DNA from: Heterohyrax brucei
Taxonomy: Eukaryota; Chordata; Mammalia; Hyracoidea; Procaviidae
NCBI GenBank assembly: GCA_028571685.1
Contig: CM053146.1
Coordinates: 22,727,431-22,791,430 of the forward strand
Reading direction: 5' to 3'
DNA length: 64,000 nt
Below the pieces are notes generated by a model. That model searched no databases. It saw only the letters and a list, made by a program, of their open reading frames with translations, and was not told the origin of the DNA. This document shows positions 1 through 10,335 of the stretch, piece after piece; position 1 is the stretch's first letter, and every line of letters begins with the position of its first letter. A program made the translations under genes and the position numbers.

Positions 1-53
1 GACCTTTTGGTTAGCAGCTACAAGCGCTTAACCACTATGCCATCAGAGTTTCC
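1..53 (-). repeat. Afrotherian tRNA-headed SINE, head fragment
   Basis: The plus strand reads the reverse complement of the SINE's tRNA-like head (cttttggttagcagc, then cttaaccactatgcca and gtttcc). The rest of the copy lies outside the window. The same head recurs more than twenty times here in both orientations. Confidence 0.88.
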
Positions 54-1002
54 AGCCCCATCCCCCTGACACTCACAAAAGGCAGCCCCATGCTCCAGAA
101 CCCAGTTGGTGAACATCTAACTTCTTGAAACCTAGAAAGCTGTGGCTTCCCCTGAGCAACCTCAGAGATCATGGCTCCACCCTTGGGGATTCCAGAGGTC
201 ATGGCCTTAGTCTTTGGAACTGAAACACTCCTGCTTTCTCTGTTCTCTGTCTTCAGATTCTGCTTCCTGGTTCCTTGGCATCTGAGGCCTTTCAGTCATA
301 CCTCTGGTGTCTGCCTGCTAGGGCAAGTGTTCCAAAGTTCTTTAGCTCCACCTGGAGTTCCCCACTTCACCAGTAAACTTCAGCCAGAAGGCGCTCAGCC
401 TTCTTATTCCGTGGGTCGGCTCCAGCACCGCCTCATGCTCATCTCCTGACGTTTCTCTCCTGCTGCTGCTCACAGTCTGCACTGACTCCAGTGTGACAGC
501 TCTCCTCATTTCTTTCTGAGCCCTCACCAGAATTATCTTCCACACAAGTCAAACCCACTGCCATCAGGTCAGTTTCCACCAATGGACTCTGCAAGGCAAA
601 CGACTTTTACTATTAGGCAGTCTAAAACTCCTTGGGCCCTTATCCAGTCGTAGTTTCAAAACAGCTTCCACATTTAGGTATCTGTCACAGTAGCACCCCA
701 CCCTTGGTACCAAATTCTGTCTTAGTAATCTAGTGCTGCCGTAACAGAAATAACATCAGATCCGACTGGACGGCACTTGGCTTTGGCTTAACAAAGCCAC
801 TGGTTACGAGACTAGAAGCCCAAACTGGGGGTTCCAGCTCCAGGAGAAGGCTTTCTCTGTCAGCTCTGGGGGAAGGTCCTTGTAATCAAATTTTTCCTGG
901 CCTAGGAGCTTCTCAGTGCAAGAACCTGCAGCTTAAGGGACACCGTCTGCTCTCGGCACTATTTGCTTGGTAGTTTGAGGTCCTTTAGGCTTTCTTCTCA
1001 CT
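54..1002 (-). mobile_element. ERVL-MaLR element: internal 5' part plus 5' LTR
   Basis: From about 720 to 1,000 the sequence matches the antisense end of the MaLR-type LTR seen again at 43,992-44,481: 'tcttagtaatctagtgctgc', then gtcagctctggggaaggtcctt-like and ctaggagcttctcag-like blocks. Directly left of the LTR edge lies a primer-binding-site-like stretch around 703-715 (TTTGGTACCAAGGGTGGGG on the minus strand), typical of ERVL-MaLR elements. The 54-719 stretch is therefore read as the element's non-coding internal part. It has no protein similarity I can see. The short open frames in it (171-449, 342-545) are not credible genes. Confidence 0.65.
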
Positions 1003-4000
1003 ACTCTTTTATTTTTAGCTTTTAAGTATTTGTTGTGCTTTAAGTGAAAGTTTACAATCCAAGTAAATTGCTAATGTAAAAACTTACACACTGCTATATA
1101 ACTCTACCTACTTTCCCCACCCCAAGACAACACACACTTCCTTTCCACCCTGTATTTCCCGTGTCTATTCAACCAGCTCCTGTCCCTCTCTGCCCTATCA
1201 TCTCGCCTCTGCCCAGTTGTTGCCCAGTTAGATTCACGTCTTAAGCCAAGATGCACACTCTTCGCCACTATCATTTTATGTCTCATAGTACAGTCCAATC
1301 TTCATCTAAAATGTGGGCTTCAGAAATAATTTCAGTTCTGGGCTAACAGAGAATCCAGGGACCATGTCTTCCAGGGAACTTTTACTCTGTCAGACTGTCA
1401 AGTCTGGTCTTTTCAATGAGCTCTAGCTCTGCACATCAATTTTTGTCTCACTATGTCAGTGACTCTATGTTATATCCCTGTCAGGACAGTCATTGGTGGT
1501 GGCTGGGCACAATCTAGATCTTCTGGTCTCAACCTTTTTTTATTTTTAGGTCTTTGGTCCCTTTTGAGTTAGTTTTTGTGCATGGCATAAAACATGGGTC
1601 TTGTTTCTTTAATTTATAGACAAATATCCAGTCTCTGGATTGTACGATCCTTCCTGTCTCAGACGCTCATATTTTCCATGTCTTTCATTATCTAGTGATG
1701 CTCCTTAAATGGCTACTTGGTAGCTTTTAAGATCCAGACACCACTCACTAAGGTAGAATGAAGAATGTTTTCTTAAAAAACTTTTTTGTGCCGTTTGACC
1801 TAGATGTCTCTTGAAACCATGATTCCCAGACTCCTACCCCTGCTGTTCTGTCCTTCGAAGTATTAGGTTCTATTTAGGAACCCTATTAGCGTTTTGCTTA
1901 CTCTAGCTGTGTTGATCTTCCCTTCAGGGCACACCAACACTCCCTTTACCAAACACCAATTCCTATCTGCTGTCTAATCAGAAAATACCACATTCTCTCC
2001 CTCTCCACCCACGTAGCCATCAAAGATAGTTTGCTACTGTGTGTAAACTCTTTCTTGAGAATTACAATAGTAGTCTCATATTATATTTGCCCTTTTACAA
2101 CTGAATAATTTCACTTACCATAATACCTTCCAGATTCCTCCATGTTACAAGATGTCCCCTAAGATCATTGCTATTCTTTATCATAGCATAGTATCGTAGC
2201 ATAGTATTCTATCCACTGTGTGAATGTATAATAGTTTGTTTATCCATTCACCTGTTTATGTGCACCTAGGTTGATTCCATCTTCTTGTTATTGTGGACAG
2301 TGCTGTTATAAATATTGGTGTACATGTAACTGTTAGTGTGACAGCCCTTATTTTTCTAAGACACATTGCAAGGAGTGAGATTGCTGGATCGTATGGTATT
2401 TGTATTTCTAGCATTCTAACATTTCCAAAGTGGTTGTGCCATTTTCCATTCCCACTAGTCTTTCTGTAGCCTTTTCAACATTTATTATTTTGTGTTTTTG
2501 GATTAATCCCAGCCTTGTTGGCTGAGATAGCTTTTCATTGTAGTTTTGATTTGAATGTCTCTAGTGGCTAATGATCGGGGGAATTTGCTCATGTACCTGT
2601 TAGCCACCTGGATGTTGTCTTTGGTAAAGTATTTGTTTATGTCCTTTGCCCCTTTTTAAATTGAATTATTTGTGTTTCTCTTGTTGAGGTGTTGCAGTGC
2701 TTTGTAGATTATTGAGATTAGACTTTGATAGGCTTTGTTATACCCTGAACTTCTTCCCCTAGTCTGTAGGTAGTCTTTTTACTCTCTCAGTGTTTGTGCA
2801 TTGTTAGTAATATTTTATAGTCTGTTTGTGCTGTGTAATAGAGCTACTTTCATTGTCCCTGTTTTTTCTTCCATGATTTTTATTGTTTCAGATTTTCATG
2901 TTTATGTTTTTGATCCCTTTGCAGTTAGTTTTGTGTGTGGCGTAAAATATGGATTTTGTTTCTTTAATTTGCAGATGAATATTCAGTTACACCAACACCA
3001 GTTTTTAAAGTCACTGCCTTTTCCCTAATTAACATACTTTAGCCATTTATCCAACATCAGCTGCTCAGGTGGATAATTTTATATTTGGATACTTAATTCT
3101 TTTCTGCTAGTCTATGTATCTGCTGTTGTGCCAGCTCTAGGCTGTTTTGACTACTATAGCAGTGTGACAGGTTCTAAAGTCAGGTAACCTGAAGCCTGCT
3201 ACTTTGTTACTCTTCAGTAACACTTTACTTATCCTGGGCTTCTTCCTCTTCCCTATGAAGTTTGTGATTTTTTTCTCTATCTCATTAAAAAAAATGTCAT
3301 TGGGATGTGTATAGCAATTTTATTGTACGTATAGATCACTTTGAGTTGAAAAGACATTTTCACAATGTCAGGTCTTCCTATGCATGAGTAAGGTAGATTT
3401 CTCCACTTTCATAGGTCTCTACTGGTTTCTCACAGTAGTTTCTTATGATTTTCTATGTATTGGTCTTTTATGACTCTAGTTTCAATTTATTCCTAAGTAG
3501 TTTATGTTCTTGCAGTTTATCGTAAATAGTATTGATCCAGTGATTTCATCTCTGATGTTCTTTTTTTGTTGGTGTGAAGGAATTCAACTGATTTTTGTGT
3601 GTTTATCTCATATCCTGATGCTTTGCTAAATTCTGTTAGTTCCAGTACTTTTTTTTTTTTGGTAGATTCTTCAAGTTTTTACATGTATTAAGGTCATATC
3701 ACCTGCAAATAGAGATATTTTTATTTCTTTCTTACCAATTTGGATGACATTTCTCTCTTTTTTGTTGCTTGATTGTTCTGGCTAGAACCTCCAACACAAT
3801 GTTGAAAAAAGTGGTGACAGCAGGCATCCTTATCTGGTTTCCGTTCTCAAGGGGAATGCTTTCAGACTCTCCATTTAGGATGGTGTTGGCTGTTGGCTTT
3901 GTATAAATGCTCTTTATTATGTTAAGGAATTTCTCTTCTATTCCTGTTTTGCTGAGTTTTTAACATGAATGGGTGTTGGGGTCTGTCAAATGCATTTTCT

Positions 4001-4135
4001 GCATAGATTGATAAAAACAGTTCTTATGCTTTGTTTTATTTATGTGGTTGATTAGATTGATTATTTTTCTAATGTTGTGTCATCCCTACATCCCTGGTAT
4101 GAATCCCACTTAGTCATGGTGAATTATTATTATTA

Positions 4136-4621
4136 TTATTCTTTGATATGCTGTTGAATTCTATTGTCTAGAATTTTGTTGTGAATATTTGCATCTAAGT
4201 TCATAAGAGATACTCGTCTTTTATTTTCCTTTTCTGTGGTGTCTTTACTTGGTTTTGCTATCAGGGTTATGCTAAATTCATAGAATGAGTTCAGCAGTAG
4301 TTTTTCCTTTTCTGTACTCTGAGATACCTTTAGTAATAGTGGTGTTAACTCTTCTCTGAAAGTTTGGTAGAATTTTCCAGTCAAGACATCTGGGCCAGGA
4401 CTTCTTTTGCATGGGAGTTTTCTCATTACCTTTTCAATCTCTTCTTTCCCTGTGGCTTTATTTGGTTGTTGTACCTCTGTTTGTGTTACCTTAGGTAGGT
4501 AGTGTATTTCCAGAAATTTATCCATTTCTTCTAGGCTTTCAAATTCTTCGTAGTAGCCTGTTATGATTTTTTTTTTTTTTTTTAATTTCAGTTGGGTCTG
4601 TTGTGATACCACCCATTTCAT
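4136..4621 (-). pseudogene. L1 ORF2 fragment, start of reverse transcriptase
   Basis: The 161-codon frame contains KEEIEKVMRKLPCKRSPGPD, the start of the L1 reverse transcriptase domain, then a degenerate GKFYQTFREELTPLLLK and SITLIAKPSKD. Many residues differ from the better-preserved copies at 19,742-20,230 and 25,144-25,599, and a lysine run near residue 13-18 marks an A-tract expansion. It is a decayed LINE coding fragment and belongs to no host gene. Confidence 0.85.
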
Positions 4622-4903
4622 TTCTTATTTGGGTTATTTGCTTCCTCCCCTGTTTTCCTTTTGTCAGTTTGACCGATGGTCTATGAATTTTACTGATGGT
4701 CTATGAATTTTGTTGATGTTTTCAGAGAACTAGTTTTTGGTCTTGTTAACTCTTTCAATTATTTTTCTATTCTCTAGTTCATTTGCTTCTGCTCTAATTT
4801 TTATTATTTGCTTTCTTCTCATGTCCAAGGGCTTCTTTTGCTGCTCTGTTTCTATTTGTTCAAGTTGTACAGTTTCACTTGGGCCTTTTCTGCTTTTGGG
4901 ATG

Positions 4904-5375
4904 TGTCTTACGCTGGATTTTCTAAGGAAGCAAACCAGTAACATGTACATGTACAAGGAAAGATTTATATACACAGGAAACAGCTCATGAAATTGTAGAA
5001 GCTGAACATCCCAAGTCCTGGCACAAGCTTCATGTGGCCATGAGAGCTATTGAACCCAAGGTCATCAGGTCAAAGATCAGAGTTCTAGATCACCAGCTGT
5101 GTAGGTTGATGGATCCCATACTGGCAGTGAGACTGCGAGGCCTCTCACTAGCAGGCTGTAAAGGTTGGTGAATCCATCAGTTGCTATTTCAGGTCCAGGA
5201 GCCAGATGAAAAAAGAGAGCAGGAGCTGCTAGCAATGTGAGCAGACAGGTAGTAGGTGGTAGAAGGCTGAGAGATGAGAACTGAGGGAAGGGAAGCCACC
5301 ACATGCCCCGACCCTGCCGCCTGATACAGCATCTAGACATGGAATTGCCAAGTTGACACAATCTTGACCACTACA
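4904..5375 (-). mobile_element. Solo LTR (ERVL-type) inserted in L1
   Basis: A 472-bp block interrupts L1 ORF2. It begins TGTCTTAC and ends ACTACA on the plus strand, so on its own strand it has TG...CA ends (TGTAGTGGTCAAG...). It is flanked by perfect 5-bp duplications GGATG at 4,899-4,903 and 5,376-5,380. A TATA-like atttatata lies at 4,966-4,974, near its 3' part in minus sense. Ends and 5-bp duplication fit an ERVL-class LTR. I do not recognise the subfamily. Confidence 0.72.
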
Positions 5376-5829
5376 GGATGTGTGCATTTATTGGCGTAAA
5401 TTGACCTCTGAACACTGTTTTTGCTGTGGCCCAAAAGTTCTGTTAGGCTGTATTTTCATTCTCACTTGATTTTGTGAATTTCTTTATTCCATCCTTAATT
5501 TCTCTCAAGAGCTTTTGAGAAAGGTGTTATTCAGTTGCCGTGTGTTTGATTTCTTTTCTCTTGCTTTTTCTGTTACTGATTTCTATTATTATGGCTTTAT
5601 GGTGTGAAAAGACACTTTGTGGTATTCAGTGTTTTGAACTTTGTTAAGGCTTTCTATATGGTGTAATACATGGTCTATTCTGGATAATGTTCCAAGTGCA
5701 TTAGAAAAAAAAGTATACTTAGCTGCTATTGGTGGTGTGCTTTGAATATGTCTATGAGGTCAGGTTGGTTGATTTTGGCATTTAGATCTTCAGTGTCTTT
5801 TACTGAATTTTTGTTATTTATTATTACCA

Positions 5830-7831
5830 TAAAAGAACAAAATTTCTAACATCTATCAATTATCTCATCTATGATAAACTCTCACTCCCGCACCCATCCA
5901 TGTAGCCAACACAGTTGTTTTCTTCTGTAGATAATTCTAAGTGCTTATAATAGGGATCTCATACAATGTTAGTTCTTTTGACACTGAGTGATTTCACTGA
6001 GCATGATCTCTTCCAATTGAAACCATGTCATGAGACGTTTTATAAAATCTTCTTTTTTTTTTTTTTTATCATAGCATTGTGTTCCATTGAGTATGTGTAC
6101 CACAGTTTCTTTATCCATTCATCTGTTGATGGACATCTGGGTTGATTCCATCTTTTAGCTGTTGTGGACTGTGCTGCAGCAAACGTTCATGTACATGCAT
6201 CCGTCCATGTGACAATCTTTTGTTTCTGAAAGATAAATTCCAAGCAGTGGAATTATAAGATCAAATGGCATACTTATTTCCAACTTTTTAAGTAAGCTCC
6301 AGATTGCTTTCCAAACAGGTTGTACCAACTTGTAATCCCACCAGCAATGTAGGAGAGTTCCAATTTCTCCACAGACTCTCCAGCATTTGTTGTTTTTTCT
6401 CTTTTGGATCATGGCCAACCTTTTTTGGGGTGAGATGATATCTCATTGTAGTTCTGATTTGGATTTCTCTGATAGCTAATGATCACGAGCATGTTCTCAT
6501 GTGTCTTTTGGCTGCCTGGAAGTCCTCTCTAGCGAAGTGTCTGCCCATCTCCTTTGTCCATCTCTCAATTGGGTTATTTACCTTTTTTTGTTGACATTTT
6601 GCAGAACCTTGTAGATTATGGAGATCAGATGACAGTCCGACATGTAGTTGCCAAATATTTTTCCCCATTCTGTAGGTGGTCTTTTAACTTGTCTGATAAA
6701 GTCTTTGGATAAGCAAAAGTATTTGATTCTTAGTAGTTCCCACTTATTTTTTTGCTGTTAATCATGCTTTGTCAGATTTTGAAGTCTATCTAAACTGTGT
6801 ATCGGAACATCCATCGTTGATTCTATTTTTTCTTGCATGACTTTTATTGTTTTAGGCTTGATATTTAGGTCCTTAATCCATTTAGAGTTAGTTTTTGTGT
6901 AAAGCGTGAGACAGGGGTCTTGGTTCAGTTTTTTGCAGATGGATATCCAATTTTGCCAGTACCATTTGCTAAAGAGACTGTTTTACCCCAGTTTATAATC
7001 CTAGGGCCTTTGTCAAATATCAACTGTTCATATGAGGATGATGGCATCTCTGTGGTCTCTGGTCTATTCTATTGGTCTATATGTGTCTTTCTGTACCAGT
7101 ACCAGGCTGTTTTTCACTAGTGTGACAGTGTAATAGTTTCTGAAGTCGGGTAGTATGAGGCCTCCCATTGTGTTCCTCTTCTTCAGTAGTTCTTTACTAA
7201 GCCAGGGTTTCTTCCTTTTCCAAACTAATTTGGTAATATATTTCTCCATCTCAGTAAAAAATGACACTGGAATTTGTATTGGGATTGCATTGTATAAGTA
7301 GATCACTTTAGGTAAAATAGACATCTTCACAGTGTTAAGTCTTCCTATCCATGAACAGAGTAGGTTTCTCCAATTTTGTAAGTCTTTCTTGCTTTCTTGC
7401 AGGAAGGCCTTGTAGTTCTTGCTGTAAAGGTTTCTTATTTCTCTAGTTAGATTTATTCCTAGATATTTTATCTTCTTGGGTCTATAGTAAATTGCATTGA
7501 CTTGGTAGTTTCTTCTTTGATGAATTCTTTGTTGGTATAAAGGAATCCTATTAATTTACTCATGTTTATCTTGTATCTCAATACTTTGCTAAACTCCTCT
7601 ATTAGTTCCAATAGTTTACTTATGGATTGATTTGGATTCTCTGTATATACAATCATATCATCTGCAAATAGGGAGATTTTTACTTCTTCATTGCTGATAT
7701 GGATGCCCTTTATTTCTTTGTCTTATCTAATTGCTTTGGCTAGAACTTCTAGCACAATGTTGAATCGAATTGGTGAGAGTAAGCATCCTTGTCTAGTTTC
7801 TGTTCTCAAAGGGAATTCTTTCAGTCTTTCA
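5830..7831 (-). mobile_element. L1 LINE fragment, truncated at both ends
   Basis: A second minus-strand L1 adjoins the first. It covers ORF2 from the C-terminal region (CWRVCGEIGTLLHCWW zinc-knuckle-like block in 6,155-6,418) back to the palm region of the RT (7,640-7,830, ending at 'tctttc'). It repeats the ORF2 C-terminal region already seen at 2,030-2,500, so it is a distinct copy. It lacks a 3' UTR and everything upstream of the RT palm. Frames at 6,155-6,418, 6,483-6,668, 7,064-7,330 and 7,468-7,656 are colinear ORF2 pieces broken by frameshifts. Confidence 0.87.
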
Positions 7832-8074
7832 TCAAACTGAAAAAGCCTTGGGTTATAGAAGAAATCAGGGCCAATCTTGGGCAGAGAGTCAGACAGACTG
7901 AAAATAACTGTGGTTGGAGTCTTTCCTAGCCTTGTTGTCCTGAGACATTCCTGCTATTTGAACTTAGCCAGGCATCTCTAGAACTACCACAATGTCTCTC
8001 TTAGCCCAGTTCTTTAGTTTCTGTCAAATCTAGGCGTCCTCATAATTCTTCCAATAAATTTCCTCTTGCTAAAC
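7832..8074. other. Unassigned stretch between L1 and LTR
   Basis: No coding potential. It contains an AATAAA at 8,053-8,058 next to ATTTCCTCTTG, and could be the end of an unrecognised LTR or retroposed sequence. No terminal repeats or target duplication were found. Confidence 0.3.
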
Positions 8075-8130
8075 ACCATGGATTGAATTGTGTCCCCTCA
8101 ATATGGTTATAAGTGCTGGGATCTTAATCC

Positions 8131-8235
8131 CTATACTGGTGGCACAGTGGCTAAAAGCTTGGCTGCTAATCAAAACAGGCAGTTCAAATCCAACAGCTAG
8201 TCAACTCAGTGGCAATGGGTTTGCTGTTTTGGGCA
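8131..8235 (+). repeat. Afrotherian SINE, internally deleted
   Basis: The tRNA-like head (ctggtggcacagtggctaaa, gttcaaatccaacagct) is fused directly to the SINE tail (actcagtggcaatgggttt), with the middle missing. Inserted in a MaLR LTR. Confidence 0.78.
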
Positions 8236-8250
8236 TTATATCTTTAGAAA

Positions 8251-8450
8251 GGAGCCCTGGTGGCACAAAGGTTAAGTGCTTGGTTGCTCTCAGAAAGATT
8301 GGTGGTTTGAACCCACTGACTACTCCACGGGAGAAAAATGAGTGATATGTACCTGTAAGGACTTCAGTCTAGGAAACCCTTTGAGGTGCTTCTATTGCAT
8401 TCTACAAGGTCACTGTGAGTCAGAATTGACAGCACACAAGAACAACAATG
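8251..8450 (+). repeat. Afrotherian SINE, near full length
   Basis: The head is ggagccctggtggcacaaag, with a box-B-like ggtttgaaccc. The body ends in tgtgagtcagaattgacagc and an AACAAC-type tail. One of the most complete plus-strand copies here. Confidence 0.87.
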
Positions 8451-8818
8451 TGCCTGTGGATGTAATCCCACTTGGGAACAGGTTTTGCTTTCTCATGCTA
8501 CTAAGGCCATGTCAGTGTCAAAGGTGTTTTAAATCTAATCACTTTTGGGATATAAAGAGAGCAGATTAGACACAAAGAGAAGCAACCTCAAATAGAGCAA
8601 AGATAGATGCCAAACAGAGATCATAAAGGAATTGAGAAACAGAAGCTGAAAGGAAAAGACTATCCCCTAGAACTGACAGAGACAAAGAGCTTTATCCCAG
8701 AGAAGATGCCCTGAATTTGAATGTTCAGCCTTCCAAATTGTGAGAAAACCAATTTGTTTTAGTTAAAGCCATGTTCTTGTGATATTTCTGCTACAAGAGT
8801 ACCAACAAACTAAGACAC

Positions 8819-9275
8819 TCAGTTAGCTAGATTTGGTTTCTATTGCTTATGGCTAAAGATCCCAAACTCCTCTAGTTATGCACAGAGCTCTTTCTCTTAC
8901 CCCCTTTCTGCTCCTCTCAGGTCTGCATGCTCCCTGAATCTAGACTTCCCCATTACTTAGATAAGGCACCCTCTTCAGCAGCCTTAGTCTCTAGGGTCCG
9001 TACAGCTGCTACTCAAGCCAAAGAGAAAGAAGCTCAGATTCCAGAACTGGTAAGATTTTTTTCCTCAATGACCCAAGTCACTTTCCAATTCAGATCCAGT
9101 AATTATTGATCTTGTATTTTTTTTTTTTTTGGCTGTCCTCAATTTTACCCATTTGTGGAACATTGTGTAAAATAGTGAAGTAGCAAAAGCAAGCAAACTT
9201 TTAAAGCAACTACAACACAGAAGCTACCATTAAGTGGCAGTGAGGATAGAATCTCCTTCACCCCTCATCAAAGCA
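8819..9275. other. Unassigned sequence containing a candidate exon
   Basis: No repeat recognised. Positions 8,921-9,049 form an open, frame-preserving block bounded by splice-site-like sequences, described as its own entry. A T-run lies at 9,117-9,131. Nothing else stands out. Confidence 0.35.
8921..9049 (+). other. Candidate isolated coding exon, 129 bp, unidentified
   Basis: The block is preceded by a strong 3' splice-site-like sequence: a pyrimidine-rich tract at 8,889-8,918, then CAG|G. It is followed by a strong donor, CTG|GTAAGA. Its 129 bases are exactly 43 codons, open in one frame with phase 0 at both ends. The peptide begins VCMLPESRLPHYL, and its second half is charged (AKEKEAQIPEL). 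I recognise no protein family. No companion exon was found within the window. Chance co-occurrence of two splice-like motifs around a short open stretch is quite possible in 64 kb. Confidence 0.22.
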
Positions 9276-9442
9276 AAAAACCCACTGCTGTTGAGTTGAT
9301 TCTAACTCACCACACTCCTATAGGTGATCTGTTCCTGTAAGGAGCTGCCTCATAGAGTTTCCAAAAAGTGCTTGGTGGATTTGAATTGCCAACTTTTCAG
9401 TTAGCAGATGTAGCATTTAACCGCAATGCTGCCAGGGTTTCC
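9276..9442 (-). repeat. Afrotherian SINE
   Basis: Antisense copy, full span: acccactgctgttgagttga tail to cagatgtagcatttaaccgc and ccagggtttcc head. Confidence 0.87.
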
Positions 9443-10002
9443 AAGCCCCTAATAAAAGACTCAGTGTCAGTCTTCTTCTGTCCTGGAGCCCACGACTTGG
9501 CATTAAGTCAAGGACCTTCCAAAGAACCGTGATAAGACATCTTTCTGTTTGTTCAGCTAGAACTGACTTGCCTTTGAGATGGCTTTCAACTTTGGGGGTC
9601 TTGCCCACCTATGAAGATTTAATGGGAAGCAGAGACCATATTCTATTAAACAGGGTACAGAGCCCAGTAACCGGGGTACCCATCCTCACTTACGGCAGTG
9701 AGGCAGGGTATTCTGTCCACCCAGACATACCCACTACATTCCTTTAAAGGAGAAGCAGGAACTACTGCACACCAGGGAAGGGGTAGCAGCTGCAGCAATG
9801 CCAAGGATCCCTTCTTATTCCTCTTGGGCAGCAGAAGCAGTAATGCTGGCAGCAGAGTGGTCTTCAATGACTTGTTCTATGGTTTTGGCTGTAGCCTGGA
9901 ATCCTTGTCCCTGACCTTGTTCCAGGCCTGTTGTAGCAATTTTGCCAATGATCTTGTACACTCTCAACAGTCCTCCAGTAATTCCCTTTCAGCTTAAAAA
10001 AG
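9443..10002. other. Unassigned sequence with a short minus-strand open frame
   Basis: No repeat recognised. The plus strand has AATAAA at 9,450-9,455 just after the SINE. The minus strand holds an open stretch of 57 codons ending in TAA at 9,815-9,817, listed separately. Confidence 0.3.
9815..9988 (-). pseudogene. Possible C-terminal coding remnant, unidentified
   Basis: After a TGA at 9,989-9,991, the minus strand is open for 57 codons to a TAA. The peptide reads KGITGGLLRVYKIIGKIATT, continues with a Gly/Gln-rich GLEQGQGQGF, and ends EDHSAASITASAAQEE. The composition looks protein-like, with a small hydrophobic/basic segment followed by an acidic, Ala-rich tail and no simple-repeat bias. 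It could be the end of a processed pseudogene whose upstream part was displaced by the SINEs at 10,003-10,335. There is no ATG, and I recognise no family. Chance is a serious alternative. Confidence 0.2.
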
Positions 10003-10182
10003 AAATTCCCAGGTGGTGCAAACAACCACACCAAAGGTTTGAACTCAACCAGTGGTAGGAAGAAAGAAAAAGCCTGACAATTTGCTTCTATAAAGACAAC
10101 AACCAAGAAAACCCTGTGGAACAGTGACACTCTGTAACACACGGGGTAGCCATGAGTCAGAATGGACTTGACAGCAACTAAA
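10003..10182 (+). repeat. Afrotherian SINE
   Basis: Plus-strand copy from aattcccaggtggtgcaaac to gagtcagaatggacttgaca. It sits tail to tail with the following antisense copy. Confidence 0.82.
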
Positions 10183-10335
10183 CCCACTGCGGTCAAGTCA
10201 ATTCTGACTTACAGCAACCCTGTAAGACAGTGCAGAGCGGCCCAATAGGGTTTCCAAGGAGTGGCTGGAAGATTTGAACTGCTGACCTTTTGGTTAGCAG
10301 ACATAGCACTTAATAACTATACCACCAGTGTTTCC
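10183..10335 (-). repeat. Afrotherian SINE
   Basis: Antisense copy: acccactgcggtcaagtcaa tail, ttggttagcagacatagc and gtttcc head. With the preceding plus copy it forms an inverted pair that could fold as a hairpin if transcribed. Confidence 0.88.

Larger units (their letters stand above)
1003..5825 (-). mobile_element. L1 LINE, 5'-truncated, split by an LTR
   Basis: A minus-strand L1. Its 3' end near 1,003-1,060 matches the L1 3' terminus at 61,440-61,490. The 3' UTR runs to about 2,030, then decayed ORF2 follows in reverse: C-terminal region at 2,030-2,500, RT region at 3,600-4,420, and linker and late endonuclease region to 5,825. An LTR (4,904-5,375) interrupts it: ORF2 sequence equivalent to 'ccagatgtgtgcatttatgg' in the full-length copies resumes at 5,376. 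The element stops inside the endonuclease region, so it is 5' truncated, the usual outcome of target-primed reverse transcription. No ORF is intact. The best piece is about 160 codons at 4,136-4,621. Confidence 0.88.
8075..8818 (+). mobile_element. ERVL-MaLR type LTR with two SINEs inside
   Basis: It opens with 'catggattgaattgtgtcccc', the characteristic MaLR/MLT1 LTR start also seen at 32,596, 38,490 and 41,110. It closes with gatatttctgctacaagag and aactaagacac, matching the 3' ends of those LTRs. Two plus-strand SINEs (8,131-8,235 and 8,251-8,450) separate its first ~55 bases from the rest. Confidence 0.7.

Noticed and set aside
10003..10335. Inverted SINE pair as a designed hairpin RNA
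   Set aside because: Best explained as two independent SINE insertions meeting tail to tail; no sign of selection on pairing.
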